64,000 nt of DNA. Source: JBKQVT01 sp963804825 (lineage in GTDB: Bacteria; Planctomycetota; Planctomycetia; Pirellulales; Thermoguttaceae). The stretch covers positions 186,001 through 250,000 of the forward strand of contig CAWDRV010000005.1 of assembly GCA_963804825.1 (NCBI GenBank), read 5' to 3'. Within the stretch, counting starts at the first letter, position 1; each line of letters begins with the position of its first letter. Positions 28,971-37,849 of this stretch are shown one piece after another. A model generated the notes under the pieces. The model did no database searches, was not told where the DNA came from, and saw nothing but the letters and a program-made list of their open reading frames with translations. The translations under genes were made by a program, and so were the position numbers.

Positions 28971-29378
28971 ATGGCAGAGCCAGTCCTTGACGATTACGAG
29001 CGAGAGCTTGTAAGGTTCTTCGCCCAGCGATATCTGGACCATCGGCAGCACGTAATGCTCGACGAGTTACCAGGGCGTGATTTCGCGGGCGGCAAGAGAA
29101 CGCTGCCAGCGATTGAGCGTATCATTGAGGCTAAACTGATTGAACCGTTCACAACTTCGTCAGTTATGGCTCTGCCCGATTGCGTCGAGCTTGTCCGGCG
29201 GTGGGACAACCCGCCCGTGCGAGACCGTTGGGAGGAGACCACCAAGTGGTTCCGGAGCAAAGCGTGGTCGTTGCCCGTGCTGGTGTTAGCCGTCGGACTG
29301 CCCGCCATCGTTACCTGGATCGGGATGGTAAGAACGGTACTGGAATGGTTCGGCGCAGTTCACGGCAGCGGCAAGTAA
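28971..29378 (+). CDS. Small C-terminally anchored membrane protein, unknown function
   Basis: 135 residues from ATG 28971 (GGGAGG just upstream). A soluble charged N-terminus (DDYERELVRFFAQRYLDHRQ) precedes one membrane helix, SLPVLVLAVGLPAIVTWIGM. I do not recognise the family. It is divergent from the AbiJ-like gene, so a two-gene defence unit is possible but unproven. Confidence 0.6.
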   Translation: MAEPVLDDYERELVRFFAQRYLDHRQHVMLDELPGRDFAGGKRTLPAIERIIEAKLIEPFTTSSVMALPDCVELVRRWDNPPVRDRWEETTKWFRSKAWSLPVLVLAVGLPAIVTWIGMVRTVLEWFGAVHGSGK

Positions 29379-29404
29379 CAGTGTTGAGGCGGCCAGCGTT
29401 TCCC

Positions 29405-29447
29405 TCGATCGCCCTCACCCTGACCCTCTCCCGGAGGGAGAGGGGAC
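29405..29447. repeat. CCCTCACCCTGACCCTCTCCC palindrome after the small membrane-protein gene
   Basis: Hairpin CCCTCTCCC GG AGGGAGAGGGG with the usual CCCTCACCCTGA flank. It lies between the ends of two convergent genes and could also end transcription. Confidence 0.75.
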
Positions 29448-29452
29448 CGACC

Positions 29453-30922
29453 TTACGACACGAACTGCGAGAGCCGCTGGAGGACTTCGCCCTGCGGATC
29501 GCGCACCGTGACCTCCAACGGCATCTGGCCCGGCAGACTGTGCGTCGCGCAGCCGAAACACGGATCGTACGCCCGAAAGGCCATCTCGACCATGTTCAAA
29601 AGCCCCTCGGTCGCCGGGCGGCCGCGGCCGATCAAAGATTGGGCCGCCTTCTTCACCGACATCGAAATGGCCGCGTTGTTGTTCGTCGTGCCGACGATTA
29701 AGTTCACCTTCGTCAGAATGCCGCGCTCGTCGGTCGTGTAGTGATGCGTGAGCGTGCCGCGCGGGGCCTCGACGCAGCCGACGCCCTCGGTCGGCGTCTC
29801 GGTCGGCAACACCCGATATTCGTCGCTGGTGATCTGCGGATCGACGGACAACTCGACCCAATGCTCGGCCGCGTAGAGCAGCTCGATGAGCCGCGCCCAG
29901 TGGGTCGCCAGCGTGTGATGGACCGGCTTGCCGCCGAGGGTCTCGTAGAACTTCGCGTATTCGGCCTGGGCCAGCGGGGTGGCCATGCCGTCGGCGGCGT
30001 TCAGACGCGACAGCGGCGTCGCCTTGTAGACGCCGGAGTCCACGCCGTCGACCAGCCCCTTCCAGCCAACTTTCCTGAGATAGGGGAATTTCAGGTACGA
30101 CCACGGCTCGACCCGCTCGGCGACGTATTGCCGGTAATCGCGGGCGTGATACTTGGCGTTTTCCTTGCCGTCGGGCCCGACGACGCGGATCATGCCGTCG
30201 TAGAAATTGACGCGGTTCTGGGCATCGACCATGCCCATGTTGTAGGTCTTGTGGACGTAGACGTCGCCGGTGATCAGCTTGACGTACTCGCAGTTTTTCA
30301 GCACCACGTCGGCGAAGAGTTGGAGCGAAAACTTGGCGAATTCGACGGCCTCGCGTCCGCGGGCCTCGATCTCGCTGCGTTGCTCCTCGTTGATGCCGCG
30401 GCTGACGCCGCCGGGCAGGCCCCAGTTGGGATGGACGGCCCGGCCGCCGATGAGCTTGATCATGGCGTGGCCGTCGCGGCGCATTTTGAGCACCTTGCCG
30501 GCGATGTCCATGCCGACCTTCTTGACGATGCCGAGGATATTCCGCTCGGCGACGGGCGCGGTCGGGCCGACGACGAAGTCCGGCCCGGCCAGGGCGTAGA
30601 AGTGCGTCGTGTGATCGGTGGTGAAGAAGATGCTGTAGAACAGCTCGCGGAGTTTCTTGGCCGCCGGGGGCGGATCGACGTGGAAAAGCGCGTCCAGGGC
30701 CTTGGTGGCCGCCATGTGGTGGGCCTCGGGACAGACGCCGCAGATGCGGGCGGTCAGGTTGGGCATGTCCTCGGCCGGCCGGCCCACGCAAAACTGCTCG
30801 AATCCGCGCAGCTCGGGAATTTGCAAATAGGCGTTGGCCACGTCCCCCTGGTCGTCCAGGAAGATGTCGATCTTGCCGTGGCCTTCCAATCGCGTGACGG
30901 GGTCGATGGATATGCGCTTCAT
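29453..30922 (-). CDS. mvhA: [NiFe]-hydrogenase large subunit, group 3c (MvhA-like)
   Basis: 489 residues. The Ni-binding cysteine motifs are complete: N-terminal RICGVCPEAHH and C-terminal DPCFGCATH. All Ni ligands are Cys; none is a TGA codon. About 28 residues follow the final His. The type is F420-non-reducing hydrogenase, as supported by the MvhG and MvhD neighbours. It oxidises or produces H2 and exchanges electrons with MvhG. Last gene of the hydrogenase/hdr operon. The frame is intact. Confidence 0.92.
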   Translation of the reverse strand: MKRISIDPVTRLEGHGKIDIFLDDQGDVANAYLQIPELRGFEQFCVGRPAEDMPNLTARICGVCPEAHHMAATKALDALFHVDPPPAAKKLRELFYSIFFTTDHTTHFYALAGPDFVVGPTAPVAERNILGIVKKVGMDIAGKVLKMRRDGHAMIKLIGGRAVHPNWGLPGGVSRGINEEQRSEIEARGREAVEFAKFSLQLFADVVLKNCEYVKLITGDVYVHKTYNMGMVDAQNRVNFYDGMIRVVGPDGKENAKYHARDYRQYVAERVEPWSYLKFPYLRKVGWKGLVDGVDSGVYKATPLSRLNAADGMATPLAQAEYAKFYETLGGKPVHHTLATHWARLIELLYAAEHWVELSVDPQITSDEYRVLPTETPTEGVGCVEAPRGTLTHHYTTDERGILTKVNLIVGTTNNNAAISMSVKKAAQSLIGRGRPATEGLLNMVEMAFRAYDPCFGCATHSLPGQMPLEVTVRDPQGEVLQRLSQFVS

Positions 30923-30975
30923 GGTCCGGTTCTCCGTGCTTAGGAGCCGTAAAACAATAAGTTGATAAACTTATG

Positions 30976-31036
30976 GCAGGAGGACAGGCATTCTTGCCTG
31001 TCCGTTACGGGCAGACAAGAATGTCTGCCCTCCTGA
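30976..31036. repeat. Palindrome between mvhG and mvhA
   Basis: Imperfect inverted repeat with arms of the type GGACAGGCATTCTTGCCTGTCC and GGGCAGACAAGAATGTCTGCCC, bounded by GGAGG / CCTCC. It is an intra-operon hairpin in the 143-base gap; short AT-rich stretches flank it. Confidence 0.75.
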
Positions 31037-31065
31037 AGTTGAATAGGTTATTTTTTTACGGGTCC

Positions 31066-32091
31066 TTATTTGGCTGTTTTTCCGTTTCCGTTGGCCGCCG
31101 CCTTCGCCGCCCGCCGCAGTTGGCTTCCGGGCAGGCTGAAGCGATAGAAGCTGCCGACCGGGTCCGGAATGCCCTCGCGGATGATGCGGTCGATCTCGTC
31201 CGGGTCGTTCGAGTCGATCACCGAGGCCAAGGCGGTCATCAGGCTGGCGCCGTGGTCGTGGACGTCCTCGTTCGGCCCGTAGCATCCGATGCAGGGCGAA
31301 TTGACTTGCGGACACAGGGCCCCGCAGCCGGCCCGGGTGGCGATCCCGCAACACAAGATGCCCTGCTCCAGCAGGCAGGTCTTGCCGTCGGGCACTTTCT
31401 GCCACGTGCGGTAGAACTTTTTCACTTTCTTCTCGTCGCGCGTCAGCGGGCATTCGTGGCACACGGTCGTCTGCGCACCGATCACCGAGCCGGCCGCCGG
31501 AAGGTTCCCCTCGACGATGGCCGTGATCGCGTCCCAGATGCGGTCGGCCTCGGGCGGGCAACCGGGCAGGTAATAGTCCACGGGAACGGTCTGGTCCAGC
31601 GTGCGAACCGTGTCGTAAAACACCGGCAGATGGAGCGTTCCCTCGGGCATCGGCGTCTCGTGCTGCGGCTCCGCGCCGCTGGGATTCTCCGTCGAGGGCG
31701 TCGTGCGGTATACGGTGTCGAAAATCTGGCGGCGGTCGTTCATGTTGGCCAGGCCGGGAATGCAGCCCTCGTGGGCGCAGGAGCCGAAGGCCACCAGGAC
31801 TTTCGCTTTGCGGCGCAGGAGTTGCGCCATGTATTCCTGCTCGCTCGTGCGGATGCTGCCGTTGAACAGGCAGACGTCGATGCCGCCGTCGGGCATTTTC
31901 TCCACGTCGCGGACCTTGGCGTCGATGGCCACCGGCCAGAGGACGATGTCGAACGCGGCGGCCACGTCGAGGATTTTCTCGTTGAGGGCCAGGACGGCGA
32001 TTTCGCAGCCGCCGCACGAGGCCGCCCAGTAGAGGGCCAGCTTGCCTTTCTTCTTCTCGGTCTTCTTTTCGCTTTTCTTATCGCCGCTCAT
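31066..32091 (-). CDS. mvhG: [NiFe]-hydrogenase small subunit, MvhG-like
   Basis: 341 residues. Fe-S ligands lie in WAASCGGCEIAVLA, FGSCAHEGCIPG, LPGCPPEADRIW and, C-terminally, the ferredoxin-like CGALCPQVNSPCIGCYGP. An extra Lys-rich N-terminus (KKSEKKTEKKKGK) is unusual. It relays electrons from the Ni-Fe site through MvhD to HdrA. The start is ATG 32091, overlapping the mvhD stop as ATGA once the mvhD frame is corrected; in the sequence as given the two run together without a stop. Confidence 0.9.
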   Translation of the reverse strand: MSGDKKSEKKTEKKKGKLALYWAASCGGCEIAVLALNEKILDVAAAFDIVLWPVAIDAKVRDVEKMPDGGIDVCLFNGSIRTSEQEYMAQLLRRKAKVLVAFGSCAHEGCIPGLANMNDRRQIFDTVYRTTPSTENPSGAEPQHETPMPEGTLHLPVFYDTVRTLDQTVPVDYYLPGCPPEADRIWDAITAIVEGNLPAAGSVIGAQTTVCHECPLTRDEKKVKKFYRTWQKVPDGKTCLLEQGILCCGIATRAGCGALCPQVNSPCIGCYGPNEDVHDHGASLMTALASVIDSNDPDEIDRIIREGIPDPVGSFYRFSLPGSQLRRAAKAAANGNGKTAK

Positions 32092-32586
32092 TTCGGCACC
32101 TCCATCGCCTCGGCGTGTTCGCGGACCATGTCTTCGAGGGCTTCGGTGCCGCTGGCCGTTTTCGTTCCAATGGGCGGGCCAGTTGAGCGGTCCCAGGGCG
32201 CGGACGTCGGCGACGAAGCGGTCGATCGACTCGGCCAGGATTTGCCCTTCGGCCGCCGAGGCCCAGATCAGCCGCAGCCGGTCGCTTTCGACGCCCATCT
32301 GCTGGAGGAAGTAGCGGAGCATGGCATAGCGGCGGAGGGTCTTGTAGTTCTGCTCGATGTAGTGGCAATCGCCGGGGTGGCAGCCGGCGATCATGACGCC
32401 GTCGGCCCCGAGGGCGAGGGCCTTCATCACGAAGCTGGGCGACACCCGGCCGCTGCACATGACGCGGATAATGCGGATGTTGGGGGCGTACTTGATCCGC
32501 GCCGTGCCGGCCAGGTCGGCCGCCCGGTACGAACACCAGTTGCAAAGGAACCCCACGATTTTCGGTTCGAAGGTCGGTTCGCTCAT
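32088..32586 (-). CDS. mvhD: MvhD-like [2Fe-2S] electron-transfer subunit, frameshifted
   Basis: Small iron-sulfur protein that links hydrogenase to HdrA. Cysteines lie in FLCNWCSYRAADLAG, MCSGRVSPSFV and AGCHPGDCHYIEGN-like AGCHPGDCHYIEQN. The start is ATG 32586. Near 32165 an A-run (GAAAACG) seems to have the wrong length: the read frame continues into mvhG, whereas the next frame gives TASGTEALEDMVREHAEAM and a TGA at 32090-32088 overlapping the mvhG start. I prefer the second reading. A natural MvhD-MvhG fusion is the alternative. Confidence 0.85.
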
Positions 32587-32678
32587 AGGGAGGGCCTGAA
32601 AGTTCGGGAAATTCGACAACTCGGTACGGCGTTGCGGCTCAATATGACGTTGCGGCGCCAGCGGCCTGGACCTCGATC

Positions 32679-34562
32679 TTACGTGGCTGCCGGTTGGGCG
32701 TCCCAAAGGGCGCCCTCGATCTCGGCGGATATCTGCTGGTTGTTGAAATGGGCGCCGGTGATGACGCCGGCCGGGCAAGCGGCCACGCACGTGCCGCATC
32801 CCTTGCAAAGCGCCGCAATCACGCGGCTGACGTTCTTTTCCTCGTCGAACTCGATGGCGCTAAACGGGCACATCGTGTTGCAGATGCGGCAGCCGGAGCA
32901 GTGGTCCTCGTCGATGCTGGCCACGATCGGCTCGATCAGCACTTCGCCCTTGGTGATCATGCCTTGGACCCGGGCGGCCGCGGCTGCGCCCTGGGCCACC
33001 GAGGCCGGGATGTCTTTCGGTCCCTGGCACGTGCCGGCGACGAACACGCCGTCGGTCATGGTGGCCACGGGGTCGAGCTTCGGGTGCCGCTCGATGTACC
33101 AGCCGGCCATGCTGCAGGAGATTCCGCAGCGGATAGCCATTTCCTTGGCGTCGGCCTGCGGTTCCAGGCCGCCCATCAAGACGACCATGTCCACCGGGAT
33201 CCGCCGCTGGCCGCCCAACAGCGTGTCCTCGACCTGGACGACCAGCCCGCCGTTCTCCTCCGGAATGCGCGTGGCCTCGGTCACTTCGGCCACTTTGCCG
33301 CGGACGAAGTGCATCCCCTCTTCGAGCAGCCGCTGGTAGAATTCCTCGTAATCCTTCTGGTTTGTCCGCATGTCGATGTAGAACGAGTAGACCTCGGCGT
33401 TGGTTTTCTCCAGGACGAGGTGCCCGAACTTCAGCGCCGCCATGCAGCAGACGGCCGAGCAGTAGGAGTTGTTCGTGGCGTCGCGGCTGCCGACGCAATG
33501 GATGATCGCCACGCGTTTCGGCTCGGTGACGCCGTCGCGGAGCACGATCTTGCCGTTGGTCGGACCGGCGGCGTTGCACAGCCGCTCGAATTCCATGTTG
33601 GTGTAGACGTTGGCCAGGCGTCCGTAGCCGTATTGCGGGACCTTCTTGCAATCGAACGGTTTCCAGCCGGTGGCAAGGATGATGTTGCCGACCTCGATCT
33701 CTTCCGTCCGGTCCTGCATGGTGTGGTCGATGGCCTGAACCTGGCAGTTGTCTTCGCAGACTTTGCAGCCGCCGGTCTGGAACCAGACGCAGGTGTCCTT
33801 GTCGATGACCGGCACGCGCGGGACGGCTTGGGGAAAGGGCACGTAGACCGGTTTGCGGTTGGCCAGCCCCTGGTCGAACTCGGAGGGGATCGGCGCGGGC
33901 GGGTGGGGGTGAATGCGCAACAGTTCGATCGCGCCCGTGGGACAAACGGAACTGCAAGCGCCGCAAGTAATGCAGAATTCAGACGGCTTGCGGAAGGCCG
34001 TGGTCACGCGCCGGCGCATGCCGCGGCCCTCGAAGGTCAACGCGCCGATCCGCATCACGTCGTCACAGAGCCGAATGCACATTCCGCACAGGATGCAGCC
34101 CCCCTTGCCGACAAAAGTGCTGGGGACCTCGTTGGGCGCGGCGATCCGCATCTGTTCGCGGATCTGGCATAGACCGCAGGTGCGGCAGGGGGCTTTTTCG
34201 CCGCGGGGGCGATCGAACCGGCAACTTCCCACGCCGACGTCGTAGGCCAAGTCGCGGATTACATCAGACTCCGGGCAGCGGGCGAGCATCAACTCCGCCA
34301 GGACGCGGCGAATCTTCAGCACGCGCTCGGAGTGCGTCTTGACCTCCATCCCTTCGTCCACCGGGTAGATGCAGGAGGCGCGGTAGCGCGTCGCCCCCTT
34401 GTGGGCGACCTCGACGATGCAGAAGCGACAGGCGGCGTAGGGAGGCAGCGCTTCATGATTGCAGAGCGTCGGAATGTCGATTCCGGCTTCGCGGGCCACC
34501 TCCAGAATGGTGCGCCCCTTCTCCGCCGAGATTTCCCGGCCGTTGATGACTAACTTAATCAT
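32679..34562 (-). CDS. NuoG N-terminal domain fused to C-terminal half of HdrA
   Basis: 627 residues. Residues 1-230 are NuoG/HoxU-like: [2Fe-2S] ligands in PTLCNHEALPPYAACRFC, then CRTCGLC, CILCGMCIRLC and CITCGACSSVCPTGAI. After a Pro/His-rich linker (RIHPHPPAP) the protein continues as the C-terminal half of HdrA: PSEFDQGLANRKPVYVPFPQ, YCSAVCCM and two C-terminal ferredoxin motifs, CSGCRICNTMCP and CKGCGTCVAACP. The N-terminal half of HdrA is in a separate protein (36470-37777). The likely role is to pass electrons between an NADH-oxidising module, the HdrA flavin and hydrogenase. The frame is continuous. Confidence 0.85.
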   Translation of the reverse strand: MIKLVINGREISAEKGRTILEVAREAGIDIPTLCNHEALPPYAACRFCIVEVAHKGATRYRASCIYPVDEGMEVKTHSERVLKIRRVLAELMLARCPESDVIRDLAYDVGVGSCRFDRPRGEKAPCRTCGLCQIREQMRIAAPNEVPSTFVGKGGCILCGMCIRLCDDVMRIGALTFEGRGMRRRVTTAFRKPSEFCITCGACSSVCPTGAIELLRIHPHPPAPIPSEFDQGLANRKPVYVPFPQAVPRVPVIDKDTCVWFQTGGCKVCEDNCQVQAIDHTMQDRTEEIEVGNIILATGWKPFDCKKVPQYGYGRLANVYTNMEFERLCNAAGPTNGKIVLRDGVTEPKRVAIIHCVGSRDATNNSYCSAVCCMAALKFGHLVLEKTNAEVYSFYIDMRTNQKDYEEFYQRLLEEGMHFVRGKVAEVTEATRIPEENGGLVVQVEDTLLGGQRRIPVDMVVLMGGLEPQADAKEMAIRCGISCSMAGWYIERHPKLDPVATMTDGVFVAGTCQGPKDIPASVAQGAAAAARVQGMITKGEVLIEPIVASIDEDHCSGCRICNTMCPFSAIEFDEEKNVSRVIAALCKGCGTCVAACPAGVITGAHFNNQQISAEIEGALWDAQPAAT

Positions 34563-34580
34563 GAACCAATACCTCCGGAA

Positions 34581-36458
34581 CTAGTTTTTCAGCACCGCGT
34601 CGAACTTGCAAACCTCGTAGCAGATGCCGCATTTCGTGCACTTCTCCTTCACGATGACGTGGGGTTGCTTCTTCTCTCCCCGGATGGCCGCGGCCGGGCA
34701 CTGTCGCGCACAGACCATGCAGCCGGTGCATTTTTCCGGGTCAATGGCGTAGGTGGTCAGCGCCTTGCAGACGCCCGCCGGGCAGCGACCGTCGCGGATG
34801 TGGGCCTCATATTCGTCGCGGAAATAAGACAGGGTGGTCAGGACGGGATTGGGCGCGGTCATGCCCAGTTGGCAGAGGGAGGCATCCACCACGACCTCGG
34901 CCAACTCCTTCAACAAATCCAGGTGAGCCATGGTCGCCTTGCCGGCGCCGATCTGCTCCAAGATTTGTCGCATCTGCGGGATTCCCTCGCGGCAGGGGGT
35001 GCACTTGCCGCAGGATTCGTCCTCCAGAAAGGTGAGGAAGAAGCGGGCGAAATCCACCATGCAATTGTCTTCGTCCATCACGATCATGCCGCCGGAGCCC
35101 ATCATCGAGCCGACCGCGACCAGTTGGTCATAGTCGATCGGCAGATCGAGATGTTGCTCGCCGAGCACGCCGCCGGAGGGGCCGCCGGTTTGTACGCCCT
35201 TGAACTTCTTGCCGTCGCGGATGCCGCCGCCGACATGATAAATGATTTCCCGCAGGGTGGTGCCCATCGGCACCTCGACCAGTCCCGTGTTGTTCACCTT
35301 ACCGACCAGCGAGAAGATCTTGGTGCCTTTGCTGCCGCCCCAGGGGCTTTTGGAGACGTCCCCAGTGCCGATGCTGGTGAACCACTCCGCACCGCGGTTG
35401 ATAATGAGAGGGATATTCGCCCAGGTTTCCACGTTATTGATAATGGTCGGCAAGCCCCAGAGACCGCGCTCGAAAGGATAAGGCGGACGTTGGTGCGGCT
35501 CGCCGGCCCGGCCCTCCACCGAGGCGAGCAGCCCGCTCTCCTCCCCGCAGACGAAAGCCCCGCCGCCGCGGTTGATATAAAAGTCGAGATTAAAACCTGT
35601 CCCGAGGATGTTCTCGCCCAGAAGACCCATTGCGTAAGCGTCCTTAACCGCCTTTTTCATTAGCTCCACAGCCATCGGGTATTCGGTTCGGACGTAGATG
35701 TACGCTTCCCGGCAGCCGATCGCGTAGGCGCCGATGATCATCCCATCGATGATACTGTGCGGATTGCCTTCCATGAGGCTGCGGTTCGCATAAGCGCCGG
35801 GGTCGCCTTCGTCGGCGTTGCAAATGATGTACTTCATGTCCCCCTCGGACTTCCTGCAGGCAGCCCACTTGATGCCGGCGGGAAAGCCCGCGCCGCCCCG
35901 GCCCCGCAACGCCGACTTGGTCACCTCGGCAATGACCCCTTCCGGCGTCATGGTCGTGAGTGCCTTGACCATCGCGGTATAACCACCGATGCGGATGTAA
36001 TCGTCGATGTTCGTGGGATCGAGCTCAAAATTCGCGCCGAAAATAACGGGTGTTTGGTGCCGGTAGAAAGGGATCTCTTCCTTGGTGCGAAGCCGCTCTC
36101 CGGTTTGCGGGTCTTGCGGAAAGAGCCGGTCGATTTCCTCTCCGCGAATGAGCGTCTTTTCGACAATTTCCGGCACGTCATTCGGGGTGACCTTCACATA
36201 AATCGACCTTTTCGGTCGGATCGTGACGATCGGTCCTTTTTCGCAGAAACCGAGACAGCCCGTTATCTTCAGATCAACTTTGTCTTCGAGACCGTGCTCG
36301 GGGAGGGCCTTGCGGAAAGCTGCGAGCACGGCCTGAGACTCGATGGCCCGGCAACCTGTTCCGCCGCACACGGTGACACATAACCGTGCGGGGTCGTGCC
36401 GCGCCCGGAGCGTTTCCCGGTAGGCCGTCAACTGGTCGCAGGAAGTTAGTTTGTCCAC
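34581..36458 (-). CDS. NuoF/HydB-like NAD(H)-binding flavoprotein subunit
   Basis: 625 residues, starting at GTG 36458. Three parts: an N-terminal thioredoxin-like [2Fe-2S] domain (CVTVCGGTGCRA and CLGFCEKGP), the NuoF core with FMN/NAD motifs GRGGAGFPAGIKW and the [4Fe-4S] motif CGKCTPCREG, and a C-terminal pair of ferredoxin motifs (CTGCMVCARQCP and CTKCGICYEVCK). This three-part form is that of HydB in electron-bifurcating hydrogenases rather than of plain complex I NuoF. It should exchange electrons with NAD(H). By eye its G+C is lower than in the flanking hdr/mvh genes. Confidence 0.88.
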   Translation of the reverse strand: MDKLTSCDQLTAYRETLRARHDPARLCVTVCGGTGCRAIESQAVLAAFRKALPEHGLEDKVDLKITGCLGFCEKGPIVTIRPKRSIYVKVTPNDVPEIVEKTLIRGEEIDRLFPQDPQTGERLRTKEEIPFYRHQTPVIFGANFELDPTNIDDYIRIGGYTAMVKALTTMTPEGVIAEVTKSALRGRGGAGFPAGIKWAACRKSEGDMKYIICNADEGDPGAYANRSLMEGNPHSIIDGMIIGAYAIGCREAYIYVRTEYPMAVELMKKAVKDAYAMGLLGENILGTGFNLDFYINRGGGAFVCGEESGLLASVEGRAGEPHQRPPYPFERGLWGLPTIINNVETWANIPLIINRGAEWFTSIGTGDVSKSPWGGSKGTKIFSLVGKVNNTGLVEVPMGTTLREIIYHVGGGIRDGKKFKGVQTGGPSGGVLGEQHLDLPIDYDQLVAVGSMMGSGGMIVMDEDNCMVDFARFFLTFLEDESCGKCTPCREGIPQMRQILEQIGAGKATMAHLDLLKELAEVVVDASLCQLGMTAPNPVLTTLSYFRDEYEAHIRDGRCPAGVCKALTTYAIDPEKCTGCMVCARQCPAAAIRGEKKQPHVIVKEKCTKCGICYEVCKFDAVLKN

Positions 36459-36469
36459 GATAGCGCTTT

Positions 36470-37777
36470 CTATTCACAGGACTTCAGGAGTTTCTCGACT
36501 TTTGCCGGTTTCATGCCGCCGTGATACTTGCTGTCAATGGTGGTCACCGGAGCGATCGCACAGGTGCCCAGACAGTTTACCGTCTCCAACGTGAATTTCA
36601 TGTCTTTTGTGGTTTGGCCCGGCTCGATTTCCAGCCTGCGTTTGAACGCGTCGAGCACGCGCGGCGCGCCTCGCACATGGCAGGCCGTGCCCATGCACAC
36701 CCGAACGACGTGTTCGCCGCGCGGCGTGAGGCTGAAAGATTTGTAGAACGTGGCCACGTGATAGACGGTCAGGAACGGGATTTCCATCCTTCTGCTCACA
36801 TATCCAAGCACCAGCTCAGGCAAGTAGCCGAGATTGTAATTAATGTCCTGCAGCACGGAGATCAGCGAGGAGAGTCCGGGCGGGTGCAGTTCGAGCACTT
36901 TATCGACCATGACTTTCACCGCAGGATCCAGCAACGGTTCGGCCGGCAGCCCGTAGGCCCGGCCGTCGCCCCCGGCGGTTGCGGGATAATGATACGGATG
37001 ATGCTGCACCGGGCAGCGCTCGATGCACTGGCCGCAGCCGGTGCACTTGTCTTCGTCCACGAACCGGGCCTTGCGACGGATATTCACCTTGAAATTGCCC
37101 ACGGAACCGGAGACCGACTCCACTTCACTGTAACTGAGCAAGGTGATGTTGGGGTGCTGGCTGACCTCCGACATCTTGGGCGTGAGGATGCACGCCGAGC
37201 AGTCCAACGTGGGAAAGGTCTTGTCGAATTGGGCCATGTGGCCGCCGATCGAAGGCTCGCGCTCGACGAGGTAGACCGGGTAGCCGGCGTCGGCCAGTTC
37301 GACGGCGGCCTGCAGGCCGGCGATGCCCCCGCCGACCACGAGCGTGGCGGGGGTGACCTTCACGTGCATCGGCTCCAAGGGCTGCTGGAACTTGACGCGT
37401 CCGGCCGCGGCGGCCACCTGGGCCTTGGCCTTCGCAGTGGCGGCGGCCTTGTCGCGGGTGACCCAGGAGACGTGCTCGCGGACGTTGGCCATCTGGAACA
37501 GGTACGCGTTCAGCCCGGCGCTCTGGCAACAGCGGCGGAAGGTCTTTTCGTGCAAGTGCGGAGAGCAGGCGGCCACGACCACGCGGGTCAGCCCCATCTT
37601 CTTGATGTCCTCCTCGATCAACTGCTGGCCGAGCGAGGAACACATGAACTTGTAGTCGCGCGCGACGGCCACGTCCTTGAGGTTCTTGGCGGCCCACCGG
37701 GCGACCTCTTCCACGTCGACGGTCCCAGCGATGTTGCTGCCGCAGTGGCACACGTAAATGCCGAGTTTTTCGGCCAT
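36470..37777 (-). CDS. N-terminal half of HdrA fused to NuoE
   Basis: 435 residues, starting at ATG 37777 with GGAGA upstream. Residues 1-255 are HdrA: CHCGSNIAGTVDV, Rossmann VVGGGIAGLQAAVELADAG, TLDCSACILTPKMSE and ferredoxin CTGCGQCIERCP. At about residue 258 the sequence turns into HHPYHYPATAGGDG and then into NuoE: HPPGLSSLISVLQDI, CMGTACHVRGA and CLGTCAIAP, the [2Fe-2S] thioredoxin-like subunit. The remaining half of HdrA is 3 kb away, at the end of the NuoG fusion. The protein probably places the NuoE cluster next to the HdrA flavin. Confidence 0.85.
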   Translation of the reverse strand: MAEKLGIYVCHCGSNIAGTVDVEEVARWAAKNLKDVAVARDYKFMCSSLGQQLIEEDIKKMGLTRVVVAACSPHLHEKTFRRCCQSAGLNAYLFQMANVREHVSWVTRDKAAATAKAKAQVAAAAGRVKFQQPLEPMHVKVTPATLVVGGGIAGLQAAVELADAGYPVYLVEREPSIGGHMAQFDKTFPTLDCSACILTPKMSEVSQHPNITLLSYSEVESVSGSVGNFKVNIRRKARFVDEDKCTGCGQCIERCPVQHHPYHYPATAGGDGRAYGLPAEPLLDPAVKVMVDKVLELHPPGLSSLISVLQDINYNLGYLPELVLGYVSRRMEIPFLTVYHVATFYKSFSLTPRGEHVVRVCMGTACHVRGAPRVLDAFKRRLEIEPGQTTKDMKFTLETVNCLGTCAIAPVTTIDSKYHGGMKPAKVEKLLKSCE

Positions 37778-37849
37778 GACGGTTCTCCGATCTTCATCAG
37801 CCTTCATCGTTCCGCGAGGCGGGCACGTCCCACTCAAAGTCCGAGACAA

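Noticed and set aside
29415..30791. Open frame in another register of mvhA
   Set aside because: Arg/Gly-rich shadow of the hydrogenase large-subunit gene.
33434..33500. Selenocysteine in HdrA or in the hydrogenase
   Set aside because: HdrA has TGC codons in YCSAVCCM and MvhA has Cys in DPCFGCATH; no in-frame TGA.
33895..37003. Intein or intron inside hdrA
   Set aside because: The inserted block consists of recognisable nuoE, nuoF and nuoG domains with their own stops and starts; no splicing motifs are seen.
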